Assembly: GCF_014648175.1 (NCBI RefSeq)
Contig: NZ_BMQP01000015.1
Span: 114,364-178,363 of the forward strand
DNA from: Planobispora rosea
Lineage (GTDB): Bacteria > Actinomycetota > Actinomycetes > Streptosporangiales > Streptosporangiaceae
Reading direction: 5' to 3'
DNA length: 64,000 bases
Shown: in pieces, positions 27,348 through 36,453 of the stretch
Layout: the number at the start of each line of letters is the position of its first letter
Numbering within the stretch: the stretch's first letter is position 1
Translations under genes and position numbers: made by a program
Notes under the pieces: model-generated
What the model saw: the letters and a program-made list of their open reading frames with translations, nothing else
What the model was told of the DNA's origin: nothing
Database searches by the model: none

Positions 27348-27371
27348 GGCCGGTCCCGTACGGGACCGGCC
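27348..27371. terminator. bidirectional terminator between helR and groEL
   Basis: A perfect 24-base palindrome (GGCCGGTCCCGT and its complement) flanked by A-rich sequence on the left and T/C-rich on the right (AAGAA...TTCTCTTC), placed between convergent genes, so it can end transcription from both sides. Confidence 0.88.
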
Positions 27372-27394
27372 TTCTCTTCGATCAGGCGATGGAC

Positions 27395-29195
<1,801 letters not shown>

Positions 29196-29290
29196 CTCCG
29201 GCCACAGTGACCTGCACTCAGCCCAGAGCGAAGCCGCGGACGCGTCGGCCCGGCCCGCCCGCTGAGGCGGCGGGCCGGGCCGGCATGGAC

Positions 29291-29366
29291 GATTCCCCTC
29301 GGATCCCAGCGATCCCCTCGGATCCCGGTAATTCCCTCGGATCCCGGTAATTCCCTCGGATCCACC
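29291..29366. repeat. 19-20 bp tandem repeat, four copies
   Basis: Four imperfect copies of a unit like ATTCCCTCGGATCCCGGTA lie between groEL and cspA, each with a GGATCC core. Besides this, the CIRCE pair and a 17-base duplication near the csp stop, I see nothing in the 505-base gap from 29024 to 29528. Confidence 0.85.
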
Positions 29367-29492
29367 GGACGCCGGGCGCGGGATCGGCATGGACTTCAGC
29401 GTGTCCGCCCCGGCGGACCGCCACGCGTGGTGAGCCACGCAGACTGCGCTGCCGCATGGACCACCGAGCACCTGCGGCCTCCGGCGACCTGG

Positions 29493-29532
29493 CGGAATCG
29501 CCGGTTCAGCCGGTACGGAATCGCCGGTTCAG
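29493..29532. repeat. 17-bp direct repeat at the csp stop
   Basis: The 17-base sequence CGGAATCGCCGGTTCAG occurs at 29493-29509 and again at 29516-29532, where it contains the csp stop codon. A local duplication of the gene end is likely. Confidence 0.8.
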
Positions 29533-29729
29533 ACGGCCCGGACGGACTCCGCCTGGGGGCCCTTCTGTCCCTGGGTGATCTCGAACTCGACTCGCTGGCC
29601 CTGCTCAAGGGAGCGGTAACCATCCATCATGATCGCGGAGTAATGGACAAAAACATCCTTACCACCGTCGACCGCGATGAAGCCGTAGCCCTTGTCCGCG
29701 TTGAACCACTTGACGGTGCCCTGCGCCAC
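29529..29729 (-). CDS. cold shock protein, CspA family
   Basis: A 66-residue single cold shock domain, the standard length. RNP1 is KGYGFI and RNP2 VFVHYSAI, which bind single-stranded RNA or DNA as a chaperone. GTG at 29729 gives the usual [13 protein letters not shown] start, with GAGGAG eight bases upstream. The upstream region runs to the terminator of the sulfur-carrier gene and includes an unusually AT-rich block at about 29880-29945, probably the promoter area followed by a long untranslated leader, as in other cold-shock genes. Confidence 0.95.
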   Translation of the reverse strand: MAQGTVKWFNADKGYGFIAVDGGKDVFVHYSAIMMDGYRSLEQGQRVEFEITQGQKGPQAESVRAV

Positions 29730-29879
29730 TTGCGACTCCTCTTACTGGCCTTGAGAACCACGCCCATTCCTCTCGCGCGACCCTCAATCTCCGTGGCGGA
29801 GACACCGCCTACGTCGATCGTCCTCGACCATACCTGTGGGATGCCGTGGGGCAACAGAGTCAATCTGACAATCGTTCCT

Positions 29880-29946
29880 TTTAGACGGCGTTTCATACGG
29901 GACATAGTTTTGCTATCACAATTAGTTAGTTAAAATTTGCATTATG
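29880..29946 (-). promoter_or_regulatory. AT-rich block upstream of cspA (probable promoter region)
   Basis: About 65 bases with far lower GC than the surroundings (runs such as TTAGTTAGTTAAAATTTGC). It lies 150-215 bases upstream of cspA in a 348-base gap without genes. No single -35/-10 pair stands out, so the promoter call is an inference from composition and place. Confidence 0.45.
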
Positions 29947-29984
29947 TCTCTCGCCCCAGATACGTCCTCCCGCCACAAAACGCG

Positions 29985-30020
29985 ACACCCGCACGCGGCC
30001 GGGAGGGCCGGTGCGGGTGT
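29985..30020 (-). terminator. intrinsic terminator after the MoaD/ThiS gene
   Basis: A 10-bp stem (29985-29994 with 30011-30020) followed on the minus strand by a TTTT run, 58 bases beyond the sulfur-carrier stop. It closes the SAM-riboswitch operon. Confidence 0.8.
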
Positions 30021-30077
30021 CCGGAAGCGTCGCGGGGACGCGAGGGGCGATGGGTGCCCGGGAGACCGGTGCGCGGA

Positions 30078-30353
30078 TCAGCCTCCGGCGACCGCCGGGA
30101 TGATCGAGATCTGGACGCCGGACGGCGTGGCGGTGTCCAGGTTGTCGGCGAAACGGACGTCCTCTTCCCCGACATAGACGTTGACGAAACGCCGGATCTT
30201 GCCCGTCTCGTCGAGAATGCGCGCACCGATACCGGGGAAATCCGCGTCGAGCTTCTGCAGAACCTCGCGGAGGGTCGCCCCCTCACCGCTCACCTCGGCG
30301 GAGCCGTTGGTGTATGTGCGCAGAATCGTCGGAATCCGTACAGAAACGCTCAT
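30078..30353 (-). CDS. MoaD/ThiS family sulfur carrier protein
   Basis: A 91-residue ubiquitin-fold protein: VSVRIPTILRTYTNG, ATLREVLQKLDADFPGIGARI, a VNVYVGEEDVRF strand and the terminal AVAGG. The exposed Gly-Gly end is the site of adenylation and thiocarboxylation in MoaD, ThiS and CysO. It begins 23 bases after the ThrC-like gene and shares its SAM-riboswitch leader, so it should deliver sulfur to that enzyme rather than to molybdopterin or thiamine. No activating E1-type enzyme (MoeB/ThiF) is adjacent, so one encoded elsewhere must serve. ATG at 30353 follows AAAGG. Confidence 0.9.
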   Translation of the reverse strand: MSVSVRIPTILRTYTNGSAEVSGEGATLREVLQKLDADFPGIGARILDETGKIRRFVNVYVGEEDVRFADNLDTATPSGVQISIIPAVAGG

Positions 30354-30376
30354 GATTAACGACCTTTCAGGAGTTC

Positions 30377-31663
30377 TTACGCGAAAGCCGTACGGAATGC
30401 GTCCAGCGACGGCCGGATGACGGCGGTGGGACGCGCCTGGTCGGCCACCGCGTCGAGGGTCTTCAGGCCGTCACCGGTGTTGAGGACCACCGTCTCGGCG
30501 TCGGGGTCGAGCCTGCCCTCCGCGACCAGCTTGCGGAGCACGCCGACGGTGACGCCGCCCGCGGTCTCCGCGAAGATGCCCTCCGTCCGGGCCAGCAGCC
30601 GGATCGCCTCGACGATCTCGGTGTCCGTGACGTCCTCCACGGCGCCGCCGGTGCGCCGGGCGATGTCCAGGACGTAGGGCCCGTCGGCCGGGTTGCCGAT
30701 GGCCAGCGACTTGGCGATCGTGTCGGGCTTGACCGGGCGGATCACGTCGTGGCCCGCCTTGTACGCCGCCGAGACCGGGGAGCACCCCTCGGCCTGGGCC
30801 GCGAAGATCTTGTAGGGCCTCTCCTCGACCAGCCCCAGGGCGATCAGCTCCTTGAAACCCTTGTCGATCTTCGTCAGCTGGGAGCCGGAGGCCACCGGGA
30901 TGATGATCTGGTCGGGGATCCGCCAGCCGAGCTGCTCGGCGATCTCGTAGGCCAGGGTCTTGGAGCCCTCGGCGTAGTAGGGACGGAGGTTGACGTTGAC
31001 GAAGCCCCACCTGTCGCCCAGTTCGTCGCCGATGAGCTCGGAGCAGAAGCGGTTCACGTCGTCGTAGGTGCCGTCGATGCCGACGAGGCGTCCGCCGTAC
31101 ACCGAGGCCATGACGATCTTGGCCTGCTCCAGGTCGGCGGGGATGAACACGCAGGCGTCCAGGCCGGCGCGGGCGGCGGCGGCGGTGACCGCGCCCGCGA
31201 GGTTGCCGGTGGAGGAGCAGGACAGGGTGTGGAAGCCGAAGTTGCGGGCCGCCTCGACGGCGATGGCCACCACGCGGTCCTTGAAGGAGTGCGTGGGGTT
31301 GCCGGAGTCGTCCTTCACGTGCAGGGAACGGATGCCCAGCTCCCGGGCGAGGTTGTCGGCCTTGACGAGCTTGGTCCAGCCGGGGGCCATGTTGGGCTTG
31401 GCGGCCACGTCCGCGGGGACCGGGAGCAGGGACCGGTAACGCCAGATGTTGGTCGGTCCCGCGGCGATCTCCTCGCGGGTGACCCGGGAGAACTCGTAGG
31501 CGATTTCGAGAGGGCCGAAACACTCGATACAGGCGAAGATCGGACCGAGGTCGTAGCGAGCGCCGCACTCGCGACAGGACAGTGCGGCAGCGGGGCCGAA
31601 GCGGCGGTCCGCCGAGCCGGCGGAGGCGGAGCCGAGAGTGGTTTCAGCGGTTGTGAGCGCCAT
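30377..31663 (-). CDS. threonine synthase-family PLP enzyme, possibly O-phosphohomoserine-dependent homocysteine synthase
   Basis: A 428-residue fold-type II PLP enzyme. A zinc-ribbon-like N-terminus (C30, C33, C45, C48) precedes the PLP-lysine motif NPTHSFKDR (K128) and the SCSSTGNLAGAV phosphate-binding loop. Sequence alone would be called threonine synthase (O-phosphohomoserine to threonine). The context argues otherwise: the leader is a SAM riboswitch and the next gene is a sulfur carrier, both pointing to methionine supply. I infer gamma-replacement of phosphohomoserine with carrier-bound sulfur to give homocysteine. I recall, unverified, a Streptomyces report of such an enzyme. ATG at 31663 is supported by GGAAAGG; a 52-residue longer reading runs through the riboswitch and is rejected. 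Confidence 0.85.
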   Translation of the reverse strand: MALTTAETTLGSASAGSADRRFGPAAALSCRECGARYDLGPIFACIECFGPLEIAYEFSRVTREEIAAGPTNIWRYRSLLPVPADVAAKPNMAPGWTKLVKADNLARELGIRSLHVKDDSGNPTHSFKDRVVAIAVEAARNFGFHTLSCSSTGNLAGAVTAAAARAGLDACVFIPADLEQAKIVMASVYGGRLVGIDGTYDDVNRFCSELIGDELGDRWGFVNVNLRPYYAEGSKTLAYEIAEQLGWRIPDQIIIPVASGSQLTKIDKGFKELIALGLVEERPYKIFAAQAEGCSPVSAAYKAGHDVIRPVKPDTIAKSLAIGNPADGPYVLDIARRTGGAVEDVTDTEIVEAIRLLARTEGIFAETAGGVTVGVLRKLVAEGRLDPDAETVVLNTGDGLKTLDAVADQARPTAVIRPSLDAFRTAFA

Positions 31664-31679
31664 GAAGCGAGGCCTTTCC

Positions 31680-31816
31680 CTCATCTTCGTCTGCGGCCAC
31701 CTTGGTCGCAGACCGGAATTGGCACCTGTCCCGGCCGACCTCGTCAGATCACGAGCCTTGAACCGGGAGGGTTGCCGGGGCTTCGCAGGGCCGGTCCCTC
31801 CACCCCTCTGGATGAG
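31680..31816 (-). promoter_or_regulatory. SAM-I-like (S-box) riboswitch
   Basis: On the minus strand the leader opens with CTCATC (31811-31816), continues CAGAGGGGTGGAGGGAC, then GCGAAGCCCCGGCAACC, later GGTGCCAATTCC (31715-31726), a stem GTCTGCG/CGCAGAC, and closes with GATGAG (31680-31685), which pairs with the opening CTCATC as P1. This order of conserved blocks is that of the S-box aptamer. The 3' strand of P1 abuts the GGAAAGG ribosome binding site, 17 bases before the start codon, so SAM-stabilised P1 may hide the translation start region. I see no separate terminator, so translational control is more likely. Confidence 0.9.
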
Positions 31817-31854
31817 CAATATGCAGTTGTCGTCCTGGTGACCAGGTCACACGC

Positions 31855-31860
31855 ACTCTA
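31855..31860 (-). promoter_or_regulatory. -10 box of the SAM-riboswitch operon
   Basis: TAGAGT on the minus strand, 39 bases upstream of the aptamer, matches the vegetative actinomycete -10 consensus. No convincing -35 hexamer is seen. Confidence 0.5.
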
Positions 31861-31913
31861 CCTTGCCTGAACGCCTCCTTGACCACTCGTCTCACTCAGC
31901 GAGACAGGATGTG

Positions 31914-31966
31914 TTATCCACTGGACGACCGCCACCGGCCGTCCGCCGCCCACAGGGTGTGGATAA
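31914..31966. promoter_or_regulatory. two DnaA-box-like sequences in opposite orientation
   Basis: TTATCCACT (plus, 31914-31922) and TTATCCACA (minus, 31958-31966) are 8/9 and 9/9 matches to the E. coli DnaA box. They stand 35 bases apart in the gap between the SAM-riboswitch operon promoter and the sigma factor stop. Function is not shown. Confidence 0.4.
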
Positions 31967-32052
31967 ACTCCGGATGAAGCCAGATGAACGATCACCAGTC
32001 CCGGCGGCGGCACCCGCGGGGCCGCCCACCGGGGCCAGCGAGGTGGGCGAGG

Positions 32053-32610
32053 TCAGATGCTGTAGGCCTCGCCCAGGACTCCCTGGACGTATTTGCGCGC
32101 CTGGTGGATGCGGGACTTGGCGGTGCCGAGGGGGATGCCGAGCTGCTCGGCCACCTCGCTGTAGTCGAGCTGGCAGATGTCCCGGAGCACCAGTGCCTGC
32201 GCCAGCTCCGGCTTGTCGGCCTCCAGCGCCTCCATCGCGTCGAGCAGGTCCAGCCGGGAGCCCGCGATCACGCTCACCCGGGCGACGTCGGGCTTCTGCA
32301 GCGGCAGCTCGTCGGAGCTCTGCTCGGCGGCCCGGCGCTTCAGCGAGCGGTAGGTGGTCCGGGCGCAGTTGGCGGTCACGATGTGCAGCCAGGTGCTGAA
32401 CCGCGCCCGCCCCTCGAACCGGCCGATGTTGCGGGCCACCGCCAGCAGGGTGTCCTGGCTCGCCTCCTCGGCGTCCTGCCGGTAGGGCAGGATCCGCCCG
32501 CAGTGCCGCAGCACGTCGGGTTCGATCCGCTTGAGCAGCTCACCGAGCGCTCGGTGGTCACCCCCGGCGGCCGTACGGGCCAGTTCCTCGGTCGTCTCGT
32601 CAAGCGCCAT
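32053..32610 (-). CDS. ECF-type RNA polymerase sigma factor
   Basis: A 185-residue sigma factor with regions 2 and 4 only. Region 2 includes YRQDAEEASQDTLLAVARNIGRF and RARFSTWLHIVTANCARTTYR; region 4 is LVLRDICQLDYSEVAEQLGIPLGTAKSRIHQARKYV, the -35-binding helix-turn-helix. It would redirect RNA polymerase to a small regulon. No anti-sigma gene is adjacent, so its control is unknown. ATG at 32610 is preferred to the preceding GTG. It is divergent from otsA with a 100-base gap that contains a 7-bp inverted repeat (CGAAGGT...ACCTTCG) around 32653-32681; I cannot tell which gene that serves. Confidence 0.88.
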   Translation of the reverse strand: MALDETTEELARTAAGGDHRALGELLKRIEPDVLRHCGRILPYRQDAEEASQDTLLAVARNIGRFEGRARFSTWLHIVTANCARTTYRSLKRRAAEQSSDELPLQKPDVARVSVIAGSRLDLLDAMEALEADKPELAQALVLRDICQLDYSEVAEQLGIPLGTAKSRIHQARKYVQGVLGEAYSI

Positions 32611-32710
32611 CACGGGCCCCCATCAGCGGTCACAGTCGCTGCACATCCTACGGTCGAAGGTCATGGTTGGTTAACCTTCGAGGCAAGCACTCCTGCCGGT
32701 GAGGGAACCG

Positions 32711-34135
32711 ATGAACGCGATCCTGGTGGCCTCCAACCGCGGCCCTTTCTCATTCACCACGTCCGAGGACGGCTCGTTGTCCATGCGCCGGGGCGGCGGC
32801 GGGCTGGTGTCCGGCCTGTCGGAGGTGGCCAGGGACCTGGACGTCCTGTGGGTCTGCGCGGCGCTGTCCGACGGCGACCGGACCGCGGTACGGCAGGCGC
32901 CCGGCGGCCGCCTGGACCACGCGGGCTACGACACCGGCGCCCTGCGGATGCTCGACATCCCGCAGGCCACCTTCCACCGGGCCTACAACGCCGTGGCCAA
33001 CTCCACTCTCTGGTTCGTCAACCACCTGCTCTACGACACGCCGAACACCCCCAGCTTCGGCGCCCGCTTCCGCCGGGAGTGGGAGTCCTACCAGTCCTAC
33101 AACGCGGCGTTCGCGCTGGCGCTGGCGGAGGAGGCCGCGCACGGGGCCCAGGTGATGGTGCAGGACTACCACCTGACCCTCACCCCGGCCATGCTCCGGG
33201 TCGAGCGGCCCGACCTGCGCATCTCCCACTTCTCGCACACTCCGTGGGCCCCTCCGGAGTACTTCGCCCTGCTCCCCGACGGCGTCGCGGCCGAGGTCCT
33301 GGAGGGCGTCCTGGGCGCCGACCACGCGGGGTTCCTGACCGCGCGCTGGGCCGGGGCGTTCATGGACTGCTGCGAGAGACTCCTGGGCGCCGAGGTGGAC
33401 CGCATGGGCCGTACCGTCCTCCACTGCGGCCGGAGCACCCGGATCGGCGTGCACGGGCTGGGGGTGGACGGCGAGGCGCTCTGGGCCCGGGCGCGGGAAC
33501 CCGACGTCGAGTCCAACATGACGGCCCTGCGCGACCAGGTCGGCGACCGGAAGCTGATCGTCAGGATCGACCGGACCGAGCTGTCCAAGAACATCGTCCG
33601 GGGCCTGAGGGCCTACCGGGAGTTCCTCGACACCCACCCCGAGTGGCACGGCCGCGTCGTGCACCTGGCCTTCGCCTACCCGTCCCGGCACGACCTGCCC
33701 GAGTACCGCGAGTACACGGCGGCGGTGCAGCGGTGCGCCGAGGAGATCGAGGACAGGTACGCCACCGAGGACTGGGATCCGCTGATCCTCAACGTGAACG
33801 ACGACTACCCGCGCTCCCTGGCCGCCTACCGGCTGGCGGACGTGCTGCTGGTCAACCCGATCCGCGACGGGATGAACCTGGTGGCGAAGGAGGGGCCCAT
33901 CCTCTCCCCGGGCAGCGTCCTGGTGCTCTCCCGCGAGGCGGGGGCGGCGGCCGAGCTGGGTGAGCACGCCCTGCTGGTCAACCCCTACGACGTCTCGGCC
34001 ACGGCCGACGCGCTGCACCGCGCGTTGACCATGCCCGAGGAGGAGCGGGTGCGGCGGGGCTCCCGGCTGGCCGCCGCGGCCGCCGCGCTCCCTCCGCACC
34101 GCTGGTTCTCCGAGCAGCTCGCCGCCCTCAAGTGA
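32711..34135 (+). CDS. otsA: alpha,alpha-trehalose-phosphate synthase (GT20)
   Basis: A 474-residue glycosyltransferase that joins UDP/GDP-glucose to glucose 6-phosphate. The family opening VASNRGPFSF, the GGGLVSGL loop, MVQDYHLTLTPAMLR, ISHFSHTPWAPPEYF, RIDRTELSKNIVRGLRAY, and NPIRDGMNLVAKEG are all present. Length is normal. ATG at 32711 follows GAGGGAACCG. The partner otsB lies 5.7 kb downstream on the opposite strand, so the two steps are not in one operon. Trehalose made this way serves osmotic and desiccation protection. Confidence 0.92.
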   Translation: MNAILVASNRGPFSFTTSEDGSLSMRRGGGGLVSGLSEVARDLDVLWVCAALSDGDRTAVRQAPGGRLDHAGYDTGALRMLDIPQATFHRAYNAVANSTLWFVNHLLYDTPNTPSFGARFRREWESYQSYNAAFALALAEEAAHGAQVMVQDYHLTLTPAMLRVERPDLRISHFSHTPWAPPEYFALLPDGVAAEVLEGVLGADHAGFLTARWAGAFMDCCERLLGAEVDRMGRTVLHCGRSTRIGVHGLGVDGEALWARAREPDVESNMTALRDQVGDRKLIVRIDRTELSKNIVRGLRAYREFLDTHPEWHGRVVHLAFAYPSRHDLPEYREYTAAVQRCAEEIEDRYATEDWDPLILNVNDDYPRSLAAYRLADVLLVNPIRDGMNLVAKEGPILSPGSVLVLSREAGAAAELGEHALLVNPYDVSATADALHRALTMPEEERVRRGSRLAAAAAALPPHRWFSEQLAALK

Positions 34136-34240
34136 CCGCCCCGGGGCGGGCGGTCCGGGAACAGGCGTCTGCGGGTGGACTATCCCGGGTGAGATAGTTT
34201 TCGTGGACATTTCAACTTTCATCCGCTCGGGGGAGCCTCA

Positions 34241-35401
34241 GTGACCACGATCACGTCCGTCCGCCTGACCCGTGATCGCGCCACCTGGCTCATCTACCTG
34301 CAGCTGGGCGTCTTCGCCACCTACCTGTACGGCCTCAGCGCGGTCCTGCCGATGCTCCGCCTCGACCAGGGGGTCAGCCAGGCCGTCGCCGGCCTGCACG
34401 GAACCTCGATGGCGGCCGGCGCCATCCTGACCGGGCTCGCGCTCCCCTGGATGACCCGGCGGATCGGCCGCCGGGCCGTCACCTGGACCGGGCTCGCGGG
34501 AATGAGCGCGGGCATGCTGCTGGTGGCCGTCGGCGAGGCCCTCCCGGTCACCCTCCTGGGGTACGGCGTCGCCAGCGGCATGGGATCGATCACCCTCTAC
34601 GCGGGCATGGCGGTGCTCAGCGACCACCACGGCCCGGCGGGTCCCTCGGCGATCAGCGAGGCCAACGCGGTCTGCGTGACCGTGGGCATCGCGGTGCCGT
34701 TCGCGGTCAGCTTCGCCGCGCAGAGCGCGCTCGGCTGGCGGGTCGCGCTGCTGCTGAACCCGATCGCGGCCATCCTGCTCGCGGTGACCATGGGCCGCGT
34801 CTGGATCCCCGCGCGGGAGGACACGGGCGCCCTCCCCGACGCCCCGGAGACCGGCGGCCGGTTCAGCGGGCGGTTCTACCTGGCGGGCGTGGTGCTGCTG
34901 TGCTGCGTCGCGATGGAGTTCTGCTTCAACCTGTGGGCGGCGAAGCTGGTCTCCGACCGGACGGAGCTCTCGGTCGAGCTGGCGGCGACCGCGCTGACCG
35001 CCTTCACCGCCGGGATGGCGGCCGGGCGGTGGGGCGGGGCGCGGCTGGCCCTCCGGCTGCCCCCGGCGTCGCTGCTCGTGGGCGCGCTCGCGCTCACCGG
35101 CGCGGGCTGGCTGATCTTCTGGATCAGCACGAACCCGGTCCTGTCCTACCTCGGCCTCGTCCTGTCCGGACTCGGGGTCTCCATGCACTTCCCGCTGGCG
35201 CTCGCCCGCGTGCTGGCCGCCTCCGGCGGGCGGCCGGACCGGGCCTCAGCCGTGGCCTCGGTCTTCTCGGGCGTCGCGGTCGGGCTCGGCCCGTTCCTGC
35301 TGGGCGCGCTGGCCGACGGATACGGCACCCACCAGGCCTTCCTCATGGTCCCCGTCCTGATCGGCCTGGCCGTCGGCGGGGTGCTGGCGAGCCGCCGGTA
35401 G
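34241..35401 (+). CDS. MFS transporter
   Basis: A 386-residue inner-membrane protein with 12 hydrophobic helices and a central basic loop (WMTRRIGRRAVTW, an A-motif variant, after helix 2). The family is that of small-molecule or drug proton antiporters; substrate unknown. GTG at 34241 is preceded by CGGGGGAGCC. The upstream DNA carries GAGATAGTTTT, a plausible -10 region. Its last 156 bases overlap the antisense reading of the convergent AraC gene. Confidence 0.85.
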   Translation: MTTITSVRLTRDRATWLIYLQLGVFATYLYGLSAVLPMLRLDQGVSQAVAGLHGTSMAAGAILTGLALPWMTRRIGRRAVTWTGLAGMSAGMLLVAVGEALPVTLLGYGVASGMGSITLYAGMAVLSDHHGPAGPSAISEANAVCVTVGIAVPFAVSFAAQSALGWRVALLLNPIAAILLAVTMGRVWIPAREDTGALPDAPETGGRFSGRFYLAGVVLLCCVAMEFCFNLWAAKLVSDRTELSVELAATALTAFTAGMAAGRWGGARLALRLPPASLLVGALALTGAGWLIFWISTNPVLSYLGLVLSGLGVSMHFPLALARVLAASGGRPDRASAVASVFSGVAVGLGPFLLGALADGYGTHQAFLMVPVLIGLAVGGVLASRR

Positions 35402-36364
35402 CGGACCGGGAGCCGCGCCTGCCGCCGTTCGGCCTGAAGACGGACAGCCCAGGCGGCGGTATCTGCCGGGGGCCATGCCGTACTCGCGCTTGAAGGCATT
35501 GGCGAAGGCGAACTCCGAGCCGTAGCCGACGGCGCCGGCGATTTCGCTCAGGGCGGCGTCGGAGTCGCGCAGCATGCGCGCCGCCGTCCCCAGCCGCCAC
35601 CAGGTCAGATAGGTCAGCGGCGGCTGCCCGACGAACCGGGTGAACCGGCGGGAGAACGCCGCGCGGGACAGTCCTGCACGGCGGCCGAGCGACTCGACCG
35701 TCCACGGGTGGGAAGGGTCGCGGTGGATGCCGTCGAGTGCGGCGTTGATGGCCGGATCGGCCAGCGCGGCGGCCCAGCTGTCGACCTTGCAGTGCTCCGT
35801 CGAGACGTCGAGCCAGGCACGCAGGATGTACAGCAGCAGCATGTCCAGTAGCGCCGGCACCACCATGTCCGCGCCTGGCCGCGGGTCCTCGATCTCCTTG
35901 CCGAGCAGTTCGACGGCGGCGCGCAACTCGGTGCTGCGCCCCAGCCTGGCGGGCAGATGGACCATCTCGGGCAGCCCGCTGAGCAGCGGATGCGCCCGGC
36001 TGGAGTCGAGTCGGTAGCCGCCGCAGAGCGTCACGGTGACGGGGCCGGTGCCCTCCATGGAGGCTGAGGCGAACAGCTCTGCGGGGGCATGGGGGTCACA
36101 GTCGGGCTCCGCGACGGGACTGGTGGGCGAGTCGGCCAGCGTGTAGCCGTGTCCGTGGGGGAAGAACAGCACGTCGCCCGTCCCGACCGGGATCGGCTCG
36201 CCTTCCGGTGGAACCACCCAGCACGAGCCCTGCAGCACCACCTGGAAGCCCGCCGAGCCGGGCGCCGACGGGAACCGCTGCCCCCAGGGCGCCGACCACT
36301 CGACACGCGCCGACCGCGGTGTGCCCGTGCGCATCGTGGCGACCACGTCACTGAGCACATCCAT
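35246..36364 (-). CDS. AraC family transcriptional regulator (cupin_6 type) with abnormal C-terminal extension
   Basis: A 372-residue reading. The N-terminal cupin-like sensor domain (MDVLSDVVATMRTGTPRSARVEW, then GDVLFFPHGHGYTLADSP) and the two helix-turn-helix motifs (GIHRDPSHPWTVESLGRRAGLSR and DAALSEIAGAVGYGSEFAFANAFKREYG) are those of AraC regulators that act on a divergent oxidoreductase gene. AraC proteins normally end shortly after PGRYRR; here the frame continues about 65 residues into DNA antisense to the MFS gene. A lost stop codon or 3' deletion is likely. ATG at 36364 is 6 bases after TAGACT, so the mRNA may be leaderless. Confidence 0.82.
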   Translation of the reverse strand: MDVLSDVVATMRTGTPRSARVEWSAPWGQRFPSAPGSAGFQVVLQGSCWVVPPEGEPIPVGTGDVLFFPHGHGYTLADSPTSPVAEPDCDPHAPAELFASASMEGTGPVTVTLCGGYRLDSSRAHPLLSGLPEMVHLPARLGRSTELRAAVELLGKEIEDPRPGADMVVPALLDMLLLYILRAWLDVSTEHCKVDSWAAALADPAINAALDGIHRDPSHPWTVESLGRRAGLSRAAFSRRFTRFVGQPPLTYLTWWRLGTAARMLRDSDAALSEIAGAVGYGSEFAFANAFKREYGMAPGRYRRLGCPSSGRTAAGAAPGPLPAARQHPADGQADQDGDHEEGLVGAVSVGQRAQQERAEPDRDAREDRGHG

Positions 36365-36453
36365 ACCGTGAGTCTAAAGCAGGAGACGATCACGTATGAA
36401 TCACAGACAGAGACGCATTGGATGCCTCGCTCCAGGCTCATACGGTTGACGGC
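36365..36453. promoter_or_regulatory. divergent araC / fusion oxidoreductase promoter region
   Basis: An 89-base gap serves both genes. On the minus strand TAGACT lies 6 bases before the araC start; on the plus strand TACGGT lies 9 bases before the oxidoreductase start, so both mRNAs may be leaderless or nearly so. The AraC operator is expected here. Confidence 0.5.

Noticed and set aside
29291..29366. CRISPR array
   Set aside because: Units are contiguous without spacers and no cas genes are present.
30377..31819. N-terminally extended reading of the ThrC-like enzyme
   Set aside because: The extra 52 residues would be encoded by the SAM riboswitch; the family starts at the ATG at 31663.
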